From: Haematococcus lacustris
Taxonomy: Eukaryota; Chlorophyta; Chlorophyceae; Chlamydomonadales; Haematococcaceae
Direction of reading: 5' to 3'
DNA length: 64,000 bases
Assembly: GCA_030144725.1 (NCBI GenBank)
Contig: JASKMD010000030.1
Span: 6,062,502-6,126,501 of the forward strand
The notes beneath the pieces are model-generated. The model saw only the letters and a program-made list of their open reading frames with translations, had not been told where the DNA came from and did no database searches. The position numbers and the translations under genes were made by a program. This document shows positions 12,901 to 36,080 of this stretch, one piece after another (the first letter of the stretch is position 1; each line of letters begins with the position of its first letter).

Positions 12901-13380
12901 GGCTGCCGGCTGGCCTGAGTGCGGCCACGATCCTCCAGCACCGCGCTCCTGCAGCACTGCAGCGCAGTGGCTCAACACTCGGCTTTGGGCCCAACCCCAC
13001 CAGCACAGCAAAGCTCTCAACCCCCCCCCCCCACACACACACACACACACGCACACACCTTCTTGCTACTTGTTCAAACCACCATCTCGTCAAAAGCCAA
13101 TTATTCGCTCCCCCTCCTCCCCCTCCCCCTCCCCCTCCCCCTCCCCCTCCCCCTTCCCCTCCCCCTCCCCTACTTGTACCCCTACCCCTCACCCACCTAC
13201 CCCTAACCCTGGGGTATCACTGACTCTGCTCCCACCCGCCCACAATCCCCTGACCCACCACATGCCGCGCCAGTCACAGCCCACATGCTCCGCGCCCACC
13301 ACCAGCAGGGGCTCAGGGCCAAAGGCAGCGGCCACAAGCTCTTCAGCCACCTCCATTTCCCCTGTTGCGCAACAACACAT
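6924..13380 (-). CDS. TRP-type (ion-transport domain) cation channel
   Basis: Transmembrane cation channel of the TRP class. Exons that join in phase: 10551-10663 (S4 region, LLWTKLHYFAR), 10327-10399 (S4-S5 linker, TIRIVLDDLKLFL), 9897-9943 (S5, VFLGLTMLGFAFAFF), 8613-8706 (pore helix, FWHAVVSMLSYLLAMFDYN), 8226-8282 (IFYNSTNP, start of S6), 7654-7725 (FVMNVMLLNIMIAVM, the conserved S6 end) and 6924-7052 (cytosolic tail ending HLLKVTA, stop 6926-6924). Upstream exons include 10806-10883 (WNVVDL, S3), 11245-11431 (two hydrophobic helices) and 12396-12519 (HAVISFKWHTW, typical of the end of an N-terminal ankyrin region). A candidate 5' exon lies at about 13371-13266; the true start is unresolved. 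Introns hold the window's largest satellites. Ciliary or mechanosensory roles are known for algal TRPs, but location here is inference. Confidence 0.8.
7395..7518. repeat. 25-bp tandem repeat, five copies
   Basis: Unit AAGATCAGCCTGGCATGGCC plus TAAAC is repeated about five times with one substitution (TGCC in the first unit). It lies in the last intron of the TRP channel gene. Confidence 0.95.
7854..8196. repeat. (GGGGAGGA)n minisatellite
   Basis: An 8-bp unit is repeated about 43 times with no visible variants. It lies between the two S6 exons of the TRP channel gene and produces spurious open frames in all readings. Confidence 0.97.
8738..9554. repeat. (TCAGGG)n array, about 136 copies
   Basis: An uninterrupted hexamer array of about 817 bp in the intron between the S5 and pore exons of the TRP channel. 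The unit is one base away from TTAGGG. It reads as DP, QG or RV dipeptide repeats, which are not proteins. Confidence 0.98.
10725..10785. repeat. (GGGCGA)n microsatellite
   Basis: About nine GGGCGA hexamers in the TRP channel intron between the S3 and S4 exons. Confidence 0.9.
10900..10966. repeat. Interstitial telomere-like repeats in inverted orientation
   Basis: GGGTTCAGGGTTTAGGGG is followed, after a few bases, by CCCTAACCCTAAACCTAACC. The two arms are complementary and could form a hairpin in the TRP channel intron. Confidence 0.75.
11456..12250. repeat. (GGGCAGGT)n minisatellite with variant units
   Basis: An 8-bp unit is repeated about 99 times. Variants GAGCAGGT, GGGTAGGT, GGTCAGGT and GGGCGGAC occur at scattered positions, so the array is older or less homogenised than the 7854-8196 array. 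It lies in a TRP channel intron. Confidence 0.97.
13020..13176. repeat. (CA)n and (CCCCCT)n microsatellites
   Basis: A run of C followed by about ten CA dinucleotides at 13020-13055, then CCCCCT/CCCCTC hexamers at 13108-13176. Confidence 0.9.
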
Positions 13381-14836
13381 GGGCTGGGCAGGTCATGGAG
13401 CACCACAAGCATGTAAACCCTGAACATAACCCTAGTCTGAACCATACTTGACTTGACTAGAAAGCAGTGCAGACTACCTCCATGCATGCATGGCGGGCAT
13501 GCAGCACTACTTGATTGGGGTCAAGAGGGGCTACGGTAGGGGGCGGTGGGGATGCCCTTGTGATGTTCCAGTCAGGGCGGCATGCCTGAATCGCGGTGGG
13601 GAGGGCGCAGCATTAAGGCCTGGGCACACCAACCACGAGGAGGAGGGGGGTGGGAAGAGGACAGTCTAGGGTGTTGAGTGAGCGAAGATATATAGGTGTG
13701 AGAGAAGGACCAACAGAGTGACAGAGTGGTCGCATGTGAGCAGGAAACCACCGGCAGGCGGTCCAAGCGGTAATCGCCAGATGGATCGAGCAGATGGGCA
13801 CAAGCGTATCGTATTGAGCGCCGGCCTTCTTGAACATACAATTGGCCGCGCAAACGACAAGCGCCAGCTGCTGCGCAGCGCATGCCACGACAGGTTGGCG
13901 AACACGCACCGGCGCGGCGCGATTTTTTTTCTGCCCCTCACGGGTACTGCCAGCTGCTGCCGACCGCAGCGGCTTCGGAGGCGGCCACATTCGCATCCCT
14001 GGCATCGCATCTCGCAGGTTAGCCGTATGCGGGCGAGGGCGAGTCGCGCTGTTTGGCGGCCGAGCACATGCACCCTCAGGCCAATACTGTGCATTGCGAA
14101 GCAGGACGCAGGGCACTCAGCCTAGACGCAGGACAGGTGGCGGCAGCGCGTATCCATCTGCAGCAGCCTAGTAGGTGTCAATTAATTAGTATCGTCATTA
14201 TATCTAAAACATTCTAATAAACTCCCAACACATTCCTGACGTTGTGACGTTGTGACTTTATGATCTGACATTTGTGCGCGTGAGAAATGTCCTGCTGTGC
14301 GTAATGTGCGGCTGCATGCGAGAGGCTGTGCCTTGCTGCCCCTTAGTGAGGCAGCAGCCGGCTTGTGAGGCAGCAGCCACATTCCCCGACACGAGGCGCT
14401 AAGCTGGTTAACAATTCACGGCAGGCTGGGTACAAGGGCTTCATGATCTGCCTGGAATAGAGCCACGGCGCTGGGTGCAAGGGTGCGGAGACCAGCAAGG
14501 GCAATGTGTCATGCACGACCATGGGCAGGCATGGGCAGGAGTAGAGTATGGGGCGGTGGGGGGCTGTACTGCCTGGTGAGGGGAGGTGCTTATACCAGTG
14601 TGGTTCAGAGTCACTAGTATCTGTCAGCACATTATTCCCCTACTATTATGGGCAGGGGCTGTGTAATATGTTATCCGGCACAAATACCTGATTCACTACC
14701 CCAACCCACTTGCTAGTATCTGTCAGCACACTGTTGGCTGGATCAACAGGGGGGAAGCAGATGAGCAGTCGGGACAGGCAGGGTAGGTAGGGCAGGTGAG
14801 GCAGGCGGGGGAGGTGAGATGTGTATTTCAAGTGCG
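13381..14836. other. No supported gene; possible 5' part of the TRP channel gene
   Basis: Open frames overlap on both strands between 13570 and 14170, but none has a clear splice context or recognisable motif. Upstream exons and the promoter of the minus-strand TRP channel gene may lie here. The 14200-14640 part may contain 3' sequence of the next minus-strand gene. Confidence 0.4.
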
Positions 14837-15808
14837 CTAATCGGGTGAGACAACTGAAGTCCGGATTTGTTGTCTGGTCCAATGTATGTAAGCAACAGCT
14901 TTAGGTGGGGTGGGCAGCAAGCAGGGAGGAGCAAGCCGCAGCACCAGCCGGCTAAGCTGATCAACGAGCCGCTCACCCAGCTGCACCACGCCCGAGTCGG
15001 CCAGGAAATGCAACACATCATCTGGTAGCTCCCGGATCAACTCCTTCCTGCACCAGGATTAGGGTTGAACTTTGGATCAGACAAACAAAACTCAATCAAC
15101 ATGGAACAACATGTTTGCCTGTGGGTGATCTCACTCAGCTACTCCACCCAAGTTGGAGCATCCACGGACTTTGGATCAGCATGAGGGCTGAATAACTCTG
15201 GATGAGGGAGGTGAAGGGTTGAAATTGGTGATGAACTAGGAAGGACTAGGGTGTGCCAAGGGTGTGACTAGTTGAACAGGGTGTGACCAGGGCGACTCGC
15301 TGGGGTTACTAGCTGCTTGCCCTATTCTTAAACAGCAGGCCTGCTGCCAGGTGGTGTGCAAGCACCTGCAGCTGGGCATAGACCCCTGCGAGAGTCTGTC
15401 AGCAAGCAGGGTGGCATTTGCAAGTAGAAAAGCGGTAAAGAGGATGGGAGAGGACCAGGGCCAGGCAGCACCACTAGCAGGCAGGCAGGCAGCAGCATTA
15501 GCAGTGGCTGGTAGTTCAGCCAGACGGACAAAGACGGACATCATTACATAGGGCAGCATAAGCATTACAGTTGTGGCCAGGCTGATATGCCTTCACTATA
15601 TGGTAACTCTGTTCATGTTGCATGCAAGCCTGTGTGCCAGGTGTGGGTTGGATGCGCTGCAACAGTCAAGCTACACTGCTCAAAATGTCAGCGTGCCTCA
15701 CATCCTGAAGAGGTCATCCTCCTCCTCATTGATATGTGCCACACCGTCGGGCTGTGCCGCAAGCAACGGCTCTTCCATGCTGCACATCCCGTCCGATGGG
15801 TCCAGCAT
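14837..15808 (-). CDS. Small two-helix membrane protein, unknown function
   Basis: Not recognised. Three exons join in phase: 15808-15702, starting with ATG and an acidic stretch (GVAHINEEEDDLFR); 15581-15366, with hydrophobic segments LATTVMLMLPYVMMSVFV and SPILFTAFLLANATLLA; and one starting at 15047 (KELIRELPDDVLHFLADSG). A GTGAGC donor occurs inside the third exon after VVQLG, so it may be spliced again; read through, it continues to about 14837. The layout (acidic cytosolic N-terminus, two helices, then a charged helical part) fits an integral membrane protein. The three-exon phase agreement supports a real gene. The C-terminus is uncertain. Confidence 0.5.
15085..15175 (+). repeat. Dispersed ~90-bp repeat, copy 1
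   Basis: Shares ACATGGAACAACATGTTTGC and the following CTGTGGGTRATCTCRCTCAG with 41478-41575, same orientation, with only scattered substitutions. It contains the palindrome AACATGTT. Confidence 0.85.
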
Positions 15809-16512
15809 GTTTGGCCTCCTGCTCGTAGCTTCCTAGGCCCCTAGGGCTCCGGGTGGTGGGGGAAGAGGTTATGCGAACAGACGACTTCTCACGACGTGTC
15901 AATTTTGGGCATAGCTGCGAAATTCGCGCTCTGTCTGGGGCGTCCGCAGCAATTCACGTGCATGCAATGTAATCCGATAGCACGGCATCAGCGATGCAAG
16001 GCAGCATGGGTGAATTGTGTGAATGTATGTCACCTCCAAAATGTCGGTCTCGCTACCATGAGCACCGTGTACACAGATGTTGCAGTCGCCTCAGTATTGA
16101 GCGGTTGGAGTGTTGTTGTAGTGACCCTGCCCGCGACAGAGACTCACCGGTCAAGTGGCGGCACCGGTCAAGTGGCGGCACAAGTAGCAAGTGGCAAGTG
16201 ACAAGTGACAAGTGACACGATAGCCAGCTACAGCAAGTCAAAACCATGATAAGATACTGAACTGCTCACAAAGGAAATGTGTGTGAGCATGAGGATAGGA
16301 GCCTGAGCTAGTGATGGGGGCACACACACCAGATGGGCGGAGCATCACCACTGTTGCTATGACTGGACATATTGATGTGATAAAATACAGTGCAATTGAT
16401 CCATGAACCTCAAAGCTGCCTGCCAAGCCGCTGTGAGGCACTGAGTCGATCGGCGTGCGAACCCAACACGGAGTTGAACGTAATGTGCGGGGCCAATGGT
16501 GGGGGTGACGGT
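15809..16512. other. Gene-free stretch upstream of the membrane protein gene
   Basis: Probable 5' region of the minus-strand membrane protein gene. A short tandem of AAGTGGC/AAGTGAC units (GGCACCGGTCAAGTGGC twice, then repeated AAGTGACAAGTGAC) lies at 16143-16215. No coding signal was recognised. Confidence 0.5.
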
Positions 16513-16519
16513 CACCGTG

Positions 16520-17723
16520 TCAGGCCGCCCCAACATGGGGTTGGTAATATGCATGCAAGTACTCTCTCAATACTGCACCGTTTTCGACACCGTTCATCAC
16601 ATTGGCAGCTGCTATTCAGTCCGCGTCATCTGACCTTCAGCGCAAGCCATTGGAGTCTTTGCTCGCGTACTGCCACATGTGCCCGCGAACAAATCACAGC
16701 GGCGAGAAGGGTCTCCTTGGCACGGTGAGCCGCATCCCTGTGACCCCATCTAACTAGCGTAGTGAGTTGGTTGTGCACAAATGGAATGTCCGGCAAACAC
16801 CCATCGCGATGCCTGCCGGGCGTGCAGTGCGCCTAGACGGGGTGAATGAAACATAATAGATGTGCTCACTTCCGCCGAATACACCATTTGGGTCGGCGCA
16901 AACTAAGGTATCACCGGGTTGGACACCCCCCCTCCTCCACTGTGTCCTCCACTGTGTTGCACCCGTTGCACCCACAGGAAAACGGCCACAAAATGTTTGT
17001 TCTTGACCCCTTGGCGCATTTATTAGAACTCACCGCACGTTAAACAGCCCAGGCCTCTATCAGTTTGACATCTTCAAAGTGACATCATGTTCTCCAAGCA
17101 GAATCAGGGCTACGGGGCTGTGGGGTGGCAGTTGAGCTATGAAACTTTGCACGCAGGTGGATGGCATGTAGGGGAGTGTAACTCTTAGAGGAGCCCAGTC
17201 CAAATGACGTCATGGTGTAGAGTTGTGTGACTGACTGCATGGCCCTGGTCCTGAGATCGGGGGTCACCGACCAAAGTGAGCTTTTGACATATCTGAGTAT
17301 GAGCGTTTGTAGCAATGTCTGAGAGGAGCTTAACCTAGTAAATAGCATGCTGTAAGGCCAAATGGTCGAGCTGTGGCATTGCCCTCTAGGTATGGGGGGG
17401 AGGTGGGCTCATTGTCACATCGCCGCAACCGCTTTCCGATCCGACTGCTGCTGCCGATGCGCATGCTCGTGTAGAGCAGCCTAAGCGACGCGGGCGGTCG
17501 CAGCGAGGACTGCATGCTCCGCTACGGCTCAAATTTGAATCACTAACTTTGATGCTTTGCTGTGCACGGCCTACTGAGTGGACAATTCTATAAAGTGGGT
17601 GAAAGGTAGCTGGCTGGGTTGCCTACATTGTAAATCATCTAGCATAGTATTTGGCGCAGGGAGTGCAGAGTTACAGCCGTCCTACTACCAGGGGTAGGTT
17701 TTCTGTTAGTTGGGGTCCCCCGA
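16520..17723 (+). mobile_element. Non-autonomous 1.2-kb DNA transposon with 7-bp target duplication
   Basis: Left end TCAGGCCGCCCCAAC, right end complement TCGGGGGACCCCAAC (11 of 15 match). It is flanked by the 7-bp direct repeat CACCGTG at 16513-16519 and 17724-17730. Left subterminal CAACATGGGGTTGGTAAT and right subterminal GGTTTTCTGTTAGTTGGGG are shared with the transposons at 55421-59592 and 55468-58359. No transposase reading frame is visible, so it would depend on an autonomous relative. Confidence 0.85.
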
Positions 17724-17730
17724 CACCGTG

Positions 17731-18071
17731 ACCTCCTGCTGCTCTTGCTTTCCCTGTGTTTCTTTCTGTGCCAGTCGGTGCCTAAGTATTCTGCCACACG
17801 GTGCTGACTTCCTACGAGCTAAATACAGTCTCGTAGTGAACTCAGACCTGTGGGTTCATTCATGTATGTAACTCCCCGCAACGAATCACAAACGCTATCG
17901 CCAGGTTATACAGCGACCTTATAGCAACGTAACTATCAACAACGACAGCGCGTTTGCTATCTGATTTCCTTGACGCGTGCGCCTGCCACCGCAGCAGTTT
18001 TCTTACGGCGTAGGTCCTCCCTGGGTGCAACACTGACAGCCAGGTAGCTCCCGCGCCCAGCCGCCGCCGCG
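17731..18071 (+). promoter_or_regulatory. Upstream region of CBF5
   Basis: The 340 bases before the CBF5 start codon probably hold its promoter and 5' UTR. No TATA box or other specific element could be assigned. The transposon at 16520-17723 ends only about 350 bases upstream of the start codon. Confidence 0.4.
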
Positions 18072-20059
18072 ATGGGCAAGGAGAAGGGCGAAAAATCTGC
18101 CAAGAAAGCTGCTAAGGAGCAGGCCAATGGAGGCGGGGAGCCCAGCGTGGGCGAGCTGCAGCAGAGCACAGACTTCTTGATTAAGCCGGAGAGCGTCACG
18201 CCCAAGCTCGATACCTCTAAGTGGCCACTGCTGCTGAAGAACTACGACAAGCTGAACGTGCGCACCGGACACTACACGCCCATCCCCGCCGGCTTCACGC
18301 CGCTGAAGCGGCCGTTGAAGGAGTACATTTCCTACGGCTGCATAAACCTGGACAAGCCAGCGAACCCCTCGTCGCACGAAGTGGTCGCATGGATCCGGCG
18401 CATGCTGCGAGTAGAGAAAACTGGGCACAGCGGGACCTTGGACCCTAAGGTCACAGGCAACCTCATCGTGTGCATTGAGCGTGCCACGCGGCTAGTGAAG
18501 GCACAGCAGAGCGCTGGCAAGGAGTATGTGGGCATCTGCAGGCTGCACTCCAAGGTCAGGGGCTGCAGGTGGCATGGGTGCTGACCTGGGCTCAGCGGGT
18601 GCAGAGCGGGGTAGGAGCAGGGGCAGGACTGAGAGCAGAGCGAGGCACTTTACAAAAGGTGCTCCCATAGCCATGCAAGCATGGAGTTAAAGTGGTGTGC
18701 AGGGTATGGGGAATTACACATTACATCCTCCAGCAGCAGCAGCAGCAGCAGCAACAGTGGCGCTAACAGCAGCAGTGGCAGAGGTAGCAGCAGTGGAGGC
18801 ATCAGCAGCAGCAGCAGTTTGCACTGGGCCAGCCATGTCAGCCACCCCTCCTCAGACACAGTGCCACCATCTCAAGCCGGCTGCCCTGCCAGCCATCGCT
18901 CAGCTCCTACCCTGCATGCAGCAGCTCTGATTAGCACAGGGAAGGGACCCCGCCTTGGGGTAGGCAGGTGACTGAGCTGCCCCTGACTGAGTACCCGCCT
19001 CCTGTGTAGTGCACAGCCTGCACCACCGCCTTCATGCCGGCTGCAGCTCTTGGCAGCTGGGCAGGCAAGCAGCAGGGAGGGCAGCAGGGCAGGCAGGCAG
19101 GTCATCACATGGAGCCTGACAGTACCAGGAGCAGGTTTACCACCAGGGGTGGCCAGCTGTCAGCCTTACTCTGCTCCCTCCCCCTTCCCCCTGCTGCCCT
19201 CCCTGCTCCCTCCCCCTTCTCCCTCCCGCCCTCTCTGCATCTTCCCCACCCACCCCGCCGCCCTCTCTGCTGCTGCCTTCCTAGCTCTTCCTAGCTGCTT
19301 CCTAGCGCTGGCTGCCCTCTCCCCAGCTGCCCCCCTGCAGCCGCCCTGCTGCTGCTGCCCCCCCAGGTGGAGGGAGGCAAGCCTCGCGTGGCCAAGGCAC
19401 TGGAGATGCTGACAGGGGCCCTGTTCCAGCGCCCGCCGCTCATCTCCGCTGTCAAACGCCAGCTGCGCGTGCGAACAATCTACCAAGCCAAGCTTGTGGA
19501 GTATGACGAGGACAGGTGGGGCAAGGTGCCTCATCAATGGTGGGGCAGGGCAGGGCAGGGCAGGGCAGGGCAGGGCAGGGCAGGGCAGGGCAGGGCAGGG
19601 CAGGGCAGGGCAGGGCAGGGCAGGGCAGGGCAGGGCAGGGCAGGGTTGGTGAGGGTGTGCGGGCCAGGGCGTTATCTAGAGTGATGCGGCCCTCCTGGCC
19701 ATCTGGCTGCTTGTCCCCTCCCTCCTGATCCTGCACCTGTGCTGCGCTGCCCGGCTGCCTGCAGGCACCTGGCCATCTTCTGGATCAGCTGCGAGGCAGG
19801 GACCTACGTGCGCACCCTGTGTGTTCACCTGGGCCTGCTGCTGGGTGTGGGGGGCCACATGCAGGTGGGGCTTCTGGGTCAGCAGACGAGGCCTGCGCCG
19901 TGTCCAGCCAGTCAGCTAGCCAGCCTGACCCTGACTGTGACTGCCACCCTGGCATGGAGCCCAATCCTAGCCTGGCAATAGCTATGGCTAGCAGTGCTCT
20001 GGAAGAAGGTTCTGGCCGGCTGTAGGCACTGCCCTGATCCTGACCCTGACCCTCCCTCT

Positions 20060-20104
<45 letters not shown>

Positions 20105-20447
20105 CCGCACCCGCACCCTCACCCTCACCCTGGTGGGTTGCAGGAGCTGCGGCGTGTGCGCTCAGGCGTCATGGCTGAGCCAGACAACATGGTGACCATG
20201 CATGACGTGTTGGACGCCATGTGGCTCTATGACAACTTTAAGGACGAGGCGTACCTGCGGAGAGTGATCATGCCCCTGGAGGTGTGACCTGACTTGCATG
20301 ACCGGGCACAGCAGTTCCAGCCCCATGGCACCTTCTGCTGTTGCAGGTCCTGTTGTTTCTAAATGGGCTCGCTATGCCTACCTCTCCTTTGATGACTGCT
20401 GCTCTCCCTGCACCAGCTCCTGTTGCACTTTCTGCTGCCGCTGCTGC

Positions 20448-20487
<40 letters not shown>

Positions 20488-22937
20488 GCTGCTGCTGCTG
20501 CTGCTGCCGCAACTGGCGGGGTAGCTGCCCTGACCTGAGCCTGCTGCTGCGGCGGCTGGGTGTGCAGCGGCTGCTGACCACCTTCAAGCGGGTGGTGGTG
20601 AAGGACAGCGCAGTCAACGCAATCTGCTACGGCGCCAAGCTGATGATCCCCGGCCTGCTGAGATACGACTCAGGCGTGGAGGTGGATGACGAGGTGAGGC
20701 CGGGGTAGGCAGGGTGGGGCCTTAGGGGCTTGGGGGGAGGGGTGGTCAGGGTGGGGCCTTAGGGGCTTGGGGGGAGGGGTGGGCAGGGTGTGGGAGGGAG
20801 GGGAGCATGGTTTCAAGGTGTTTCAAGGTGGTGTAAGGCGGTAGTGGCTCTGGTGCTTGGGAACTGGCTGAGGTGCCGTGGGTACAATCGCACAACTCTG
20901 ACGGCTGCTGCTGTGTACCGTGGCTGTGAGTACCGTGACTGTGAGGTTGGGCTGGGGTGCTGTAAGTGTTACACTGCGCTTGCAAAGCTCTGTTTGTTGT
21001 GGCTGTCTATTGAATGCGTTTGCATTTGCTGTGGCTAGTGGGTGGTCTGAGCTGCTTCCTCAACCCTAGTCTTGGCCTTGAGCTTGTGGTACTGGTGGTG
21101 CTGCAGGTGGTGCTGATGACCACCAAGGGGGAGGGCATTGCGGTGGGCATTGCCCAGATGACCACTGCGGTCATGGCCACAGTGGACCATGGCTGTGTTG
21201 CCAAGATCAAGAGGGTCATCATGGAGAGGGACACGTACCCCAGGTGAGGGGGTGAGGTAGTAAGGGAGAGGTGAGAAGGGTGAGAGCGAAGAGAGGAGAG
21301 GGGAGGGGGAAGAGGGGCAACGAGGAGGGGGAAGAAGGGGGGAGGGGGGTAAGGGGAGGGGTGCTGCTGTTGCTGGCAGTATGCTGAGCCAGTGTTCACC
21401 GTAGCCGTGATTGCTGCTGCCTGGTTGCCTGGTTAGGCGCTGGGGCCTGGGGCCTTATGCCAGCCTGAAGAAGAAGCTGATTGCTGAGAACAAGCTGGAC
21501 AAGCACGGGCGGCCTAATGAAAACACTCCAAAGGAGTACCTTCGCTCCCTGCCCGACCTCCTGGGCACTGCTGCCGCCACTGCAGCAGGAGCAGCAGCAG
21601 GAGCAGCAGCAGGCACAGCAGCTGGCACAGCAGCAGCAGCAGGGGGTACAGCTGGAGCAGAGGCAGTGACCCCTGTGGCTAAGAAGGCAAAGAAGGATAA
21701 GGGGAAAGGCGGCAAGGAGCCGGGGTCGGAGGAAGCCAAGCCAGAGACAGCAACCCCTGCCCCAGGCGGGGCAGCTGAGGCAGGGACCCCAGGCGGAGCA
21801 GAGTCAGAGTCAGGCACGCCGGCCACAACCACTGAAAAGAAAGCTAAGAAAGTGAGAAGAGGGTCTGATTGCCTTGCCCCCACTTCCTGTCACCACCTCT
21901 CGAAACCCCTTTTCCCCAACCTACCTTCCCTACCTTCTTGGTCCCTTGCCCACTCGAGCTTGTCAGCCCTGATGACTGCTCTGCCTGCCTGCTCGCCCAC
22001 ATCCCGCCCCCCTGCACTTATCCCCCATAAAAGCACCGCCTGCACAGTGTCCAGCCCATGTCAGGCGTTTCAGCTCTCAGTTTTCGACCTGCAGCGCCCA
22101 GCTCACTCAAGCCAAGCATCCCCTGAACCCCCCGCCATGCGCTGCCTGCTATGCTGCCCAGGAGAAGAAGGAAAAGAAGGAGAAGCGGCAGAGGTCGCCA
22201 GAGGCGGAGGCTGCCGCCCCTGCCGCATCTGCCGCCCCAGACACCCCCGCAGAGGCAGCTGACGAGCCCAAGACTGAAAAGGTGAGCCCTGGGGAATTGA
22301 ACCCACGCGCTCCTCTGGTTGTGCATCCAGCTTGGTGGTGCATGGCAGTCCAGCGTGGACAGTCCCAACCCAGGTGGTCGAGCAAGCTCGCAGTGCTCTC
22401 GGTTGCAGTGATGTTGAGGGAGGGGTTGCAGGCCGTGGGCTGCTGACCTGTCGGCGCTGAGCTGTTGGTGGCAGTTTGCACCTTTCATCACATTGTATCA
22501 CATCTTTTGTGGCCCTAGGCTGTATGGCGACCAGCACAGCCAAGCTGCACGCCTCCCGCTCAAGTATGCAAGCACACCACCCAAGTTACGTTTTTATTCA
22601 TACCGTATTATTATGTGTGTGTGTTAATGCCGTGAAATGAAGACTGTATGCCATGTGATGACGATGACGAGATTCAGGGCTATCGTGGAGTCCTAGTATG
22701 GTACAGCCATGTCCTGTTTACTTGACTGGGTAAACTTGTCAGGTCGTGTGTTTCAGCCATGCTGGCGGTGTTTGATCACATTGCTTATGCCGCAAGTTTC
22801 GTGTACTGGTGTCGGCGCTGACAGCCGTGTCTTGTGCATGAAGTCTGACTGCACCATGGCTGCACTGCTGGACGCAGAAGAAGAAGCAGAAGAAGGACAA
22901 GAAGGCAAAACAGGACGAGACTGTTGCAGATGCATGA
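18072..22937 (+). CDS. CBF5: H/ACA snoRNP pseudouridine synthase Cbf5/dyskerin
   Basis: Catalytic subunit of the H/ACA ribonucleoprotein, which converts uridine to pseudouridine in rRNA and snRNA in the nucleolus. Nine exons, all phases consistent: 18072-18554, 19367-19515, 19765-19864, 20144-20281, 20568-20693, 21107-21243, 21437-21851, 22162-22281, 22878-22937; about 575 aa, slightly longer than yeast or human proteins. The TruB motif [12 protein letters not shown] carries the catalytic Asp at about residue 124. [16 protein letters not shown] and ELRRVRSG follow, then the PUA domain with [20 protein letters not shown] and RWGLGP. The C-terminal tail is rich in Ala, then Lys/Glu, ending [15 protein letters not shown], as expected of nucleolar KKE/D tails. 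Introns hold GGGCA, CCCTCA and CTG repeats. Introns of such genes can host snoRNAs, but I could not identify one. Confidence 0.96.
19541..19645. repeat. (GGGCA)n microsatellite
   Basis: About twenty pentamers in CBF5 intron 2, starting about 25 bases after the donor site. Confidence 0.95.
20056..20131. repeat. (CCCTCA)n microsatellite
   Basis: About twelve hexamers, two of them CCCGCA, immediately before the exon 4 acceptor of CBF5. Confidence 0.93.
20436..20515. repeat. (CTG)n trinucleotide tract
   Basis: Interrupted CTG/CCG repeats in CBF5 intron 4, about 55 bases before exon 5. It reads as poly-Ala or poly-Gln but lies outside the conserved reading. Confidence 0.9.
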
Positions 22938-23567
22938 GGCTGGCTGGCGGGACCTAGCAGGCTGCTTGTCAAGGAAGGGGGGTGGGTGTAGTTGAGTGTA
23001 AATGGCAGCAGATGGAGAGGGAATTCCGCTCATCTAATGCTCGGGTAAGGCAGGAGAGGGCAGGGTGGGAAGGGCGATGATGCCACTGCACAAGAGGCGG
23101 CAGGGACGTTGATGGATTGGGTGACGGCTGGCTTACAGACGTAGTCGCGCGCTGGGGTCCCACTACGATTTGGATGTATGAAGTGTTGTTGGCATGTTGT
23201 GACCCGCGGCGCGACTCTGGCCGTGCACGAATGAGGTTTAGGCAATGTCAGTGTACACATTGTGTATCACGGTGGCGAGAGTCGCGCTCTCTGTTCACCT
23301 TCAGCTCCATCATCTCGTCACCGTATGAGCAGTGCGTCATCCTGGGAATTACATGTCAATTTAAATAGTTTGCTATACCATCAAAACCATAAGCCGTCAG
23401 GCTGCTTGGCCACATCTCATATGAACTTTGAAGGGCTCTTGATTATTGTCTGATCACACCTCATCACACCTCATCGCAGTTGCCGTGTGCCTTGTGCTGC
23501 TTGTTTTAAGGCTGCTTGTTTTCAGTTGATTTTCGATGGGATCTCCCGCTCTGGAGCCATGATCATC
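22938..23567. other. Intergenic region between convergent genes
   Basis: Contains the 3' flanks of CBF5 (plus) and of the long minus-strand gene that ends at 23568. No coding signal was recognised. Confidence 0.6.

Positions 23568-36080
<12,513 letters not shown>

Noticed and set aside
13570..14170. Several 100-170-codon frames on both strands
   Set aside because: They overlap one another, contain no recognisable motif and have no convincing start or splice context.
22285..22390. tRNA-like T-arm on the minus strand (GTGGGTTCAATTCCCC)
   Set aside because: No 5' acceptor strand complementary to AGGGCTC and no convincing D arm at the right distance. It lies in a CBF5 intron.
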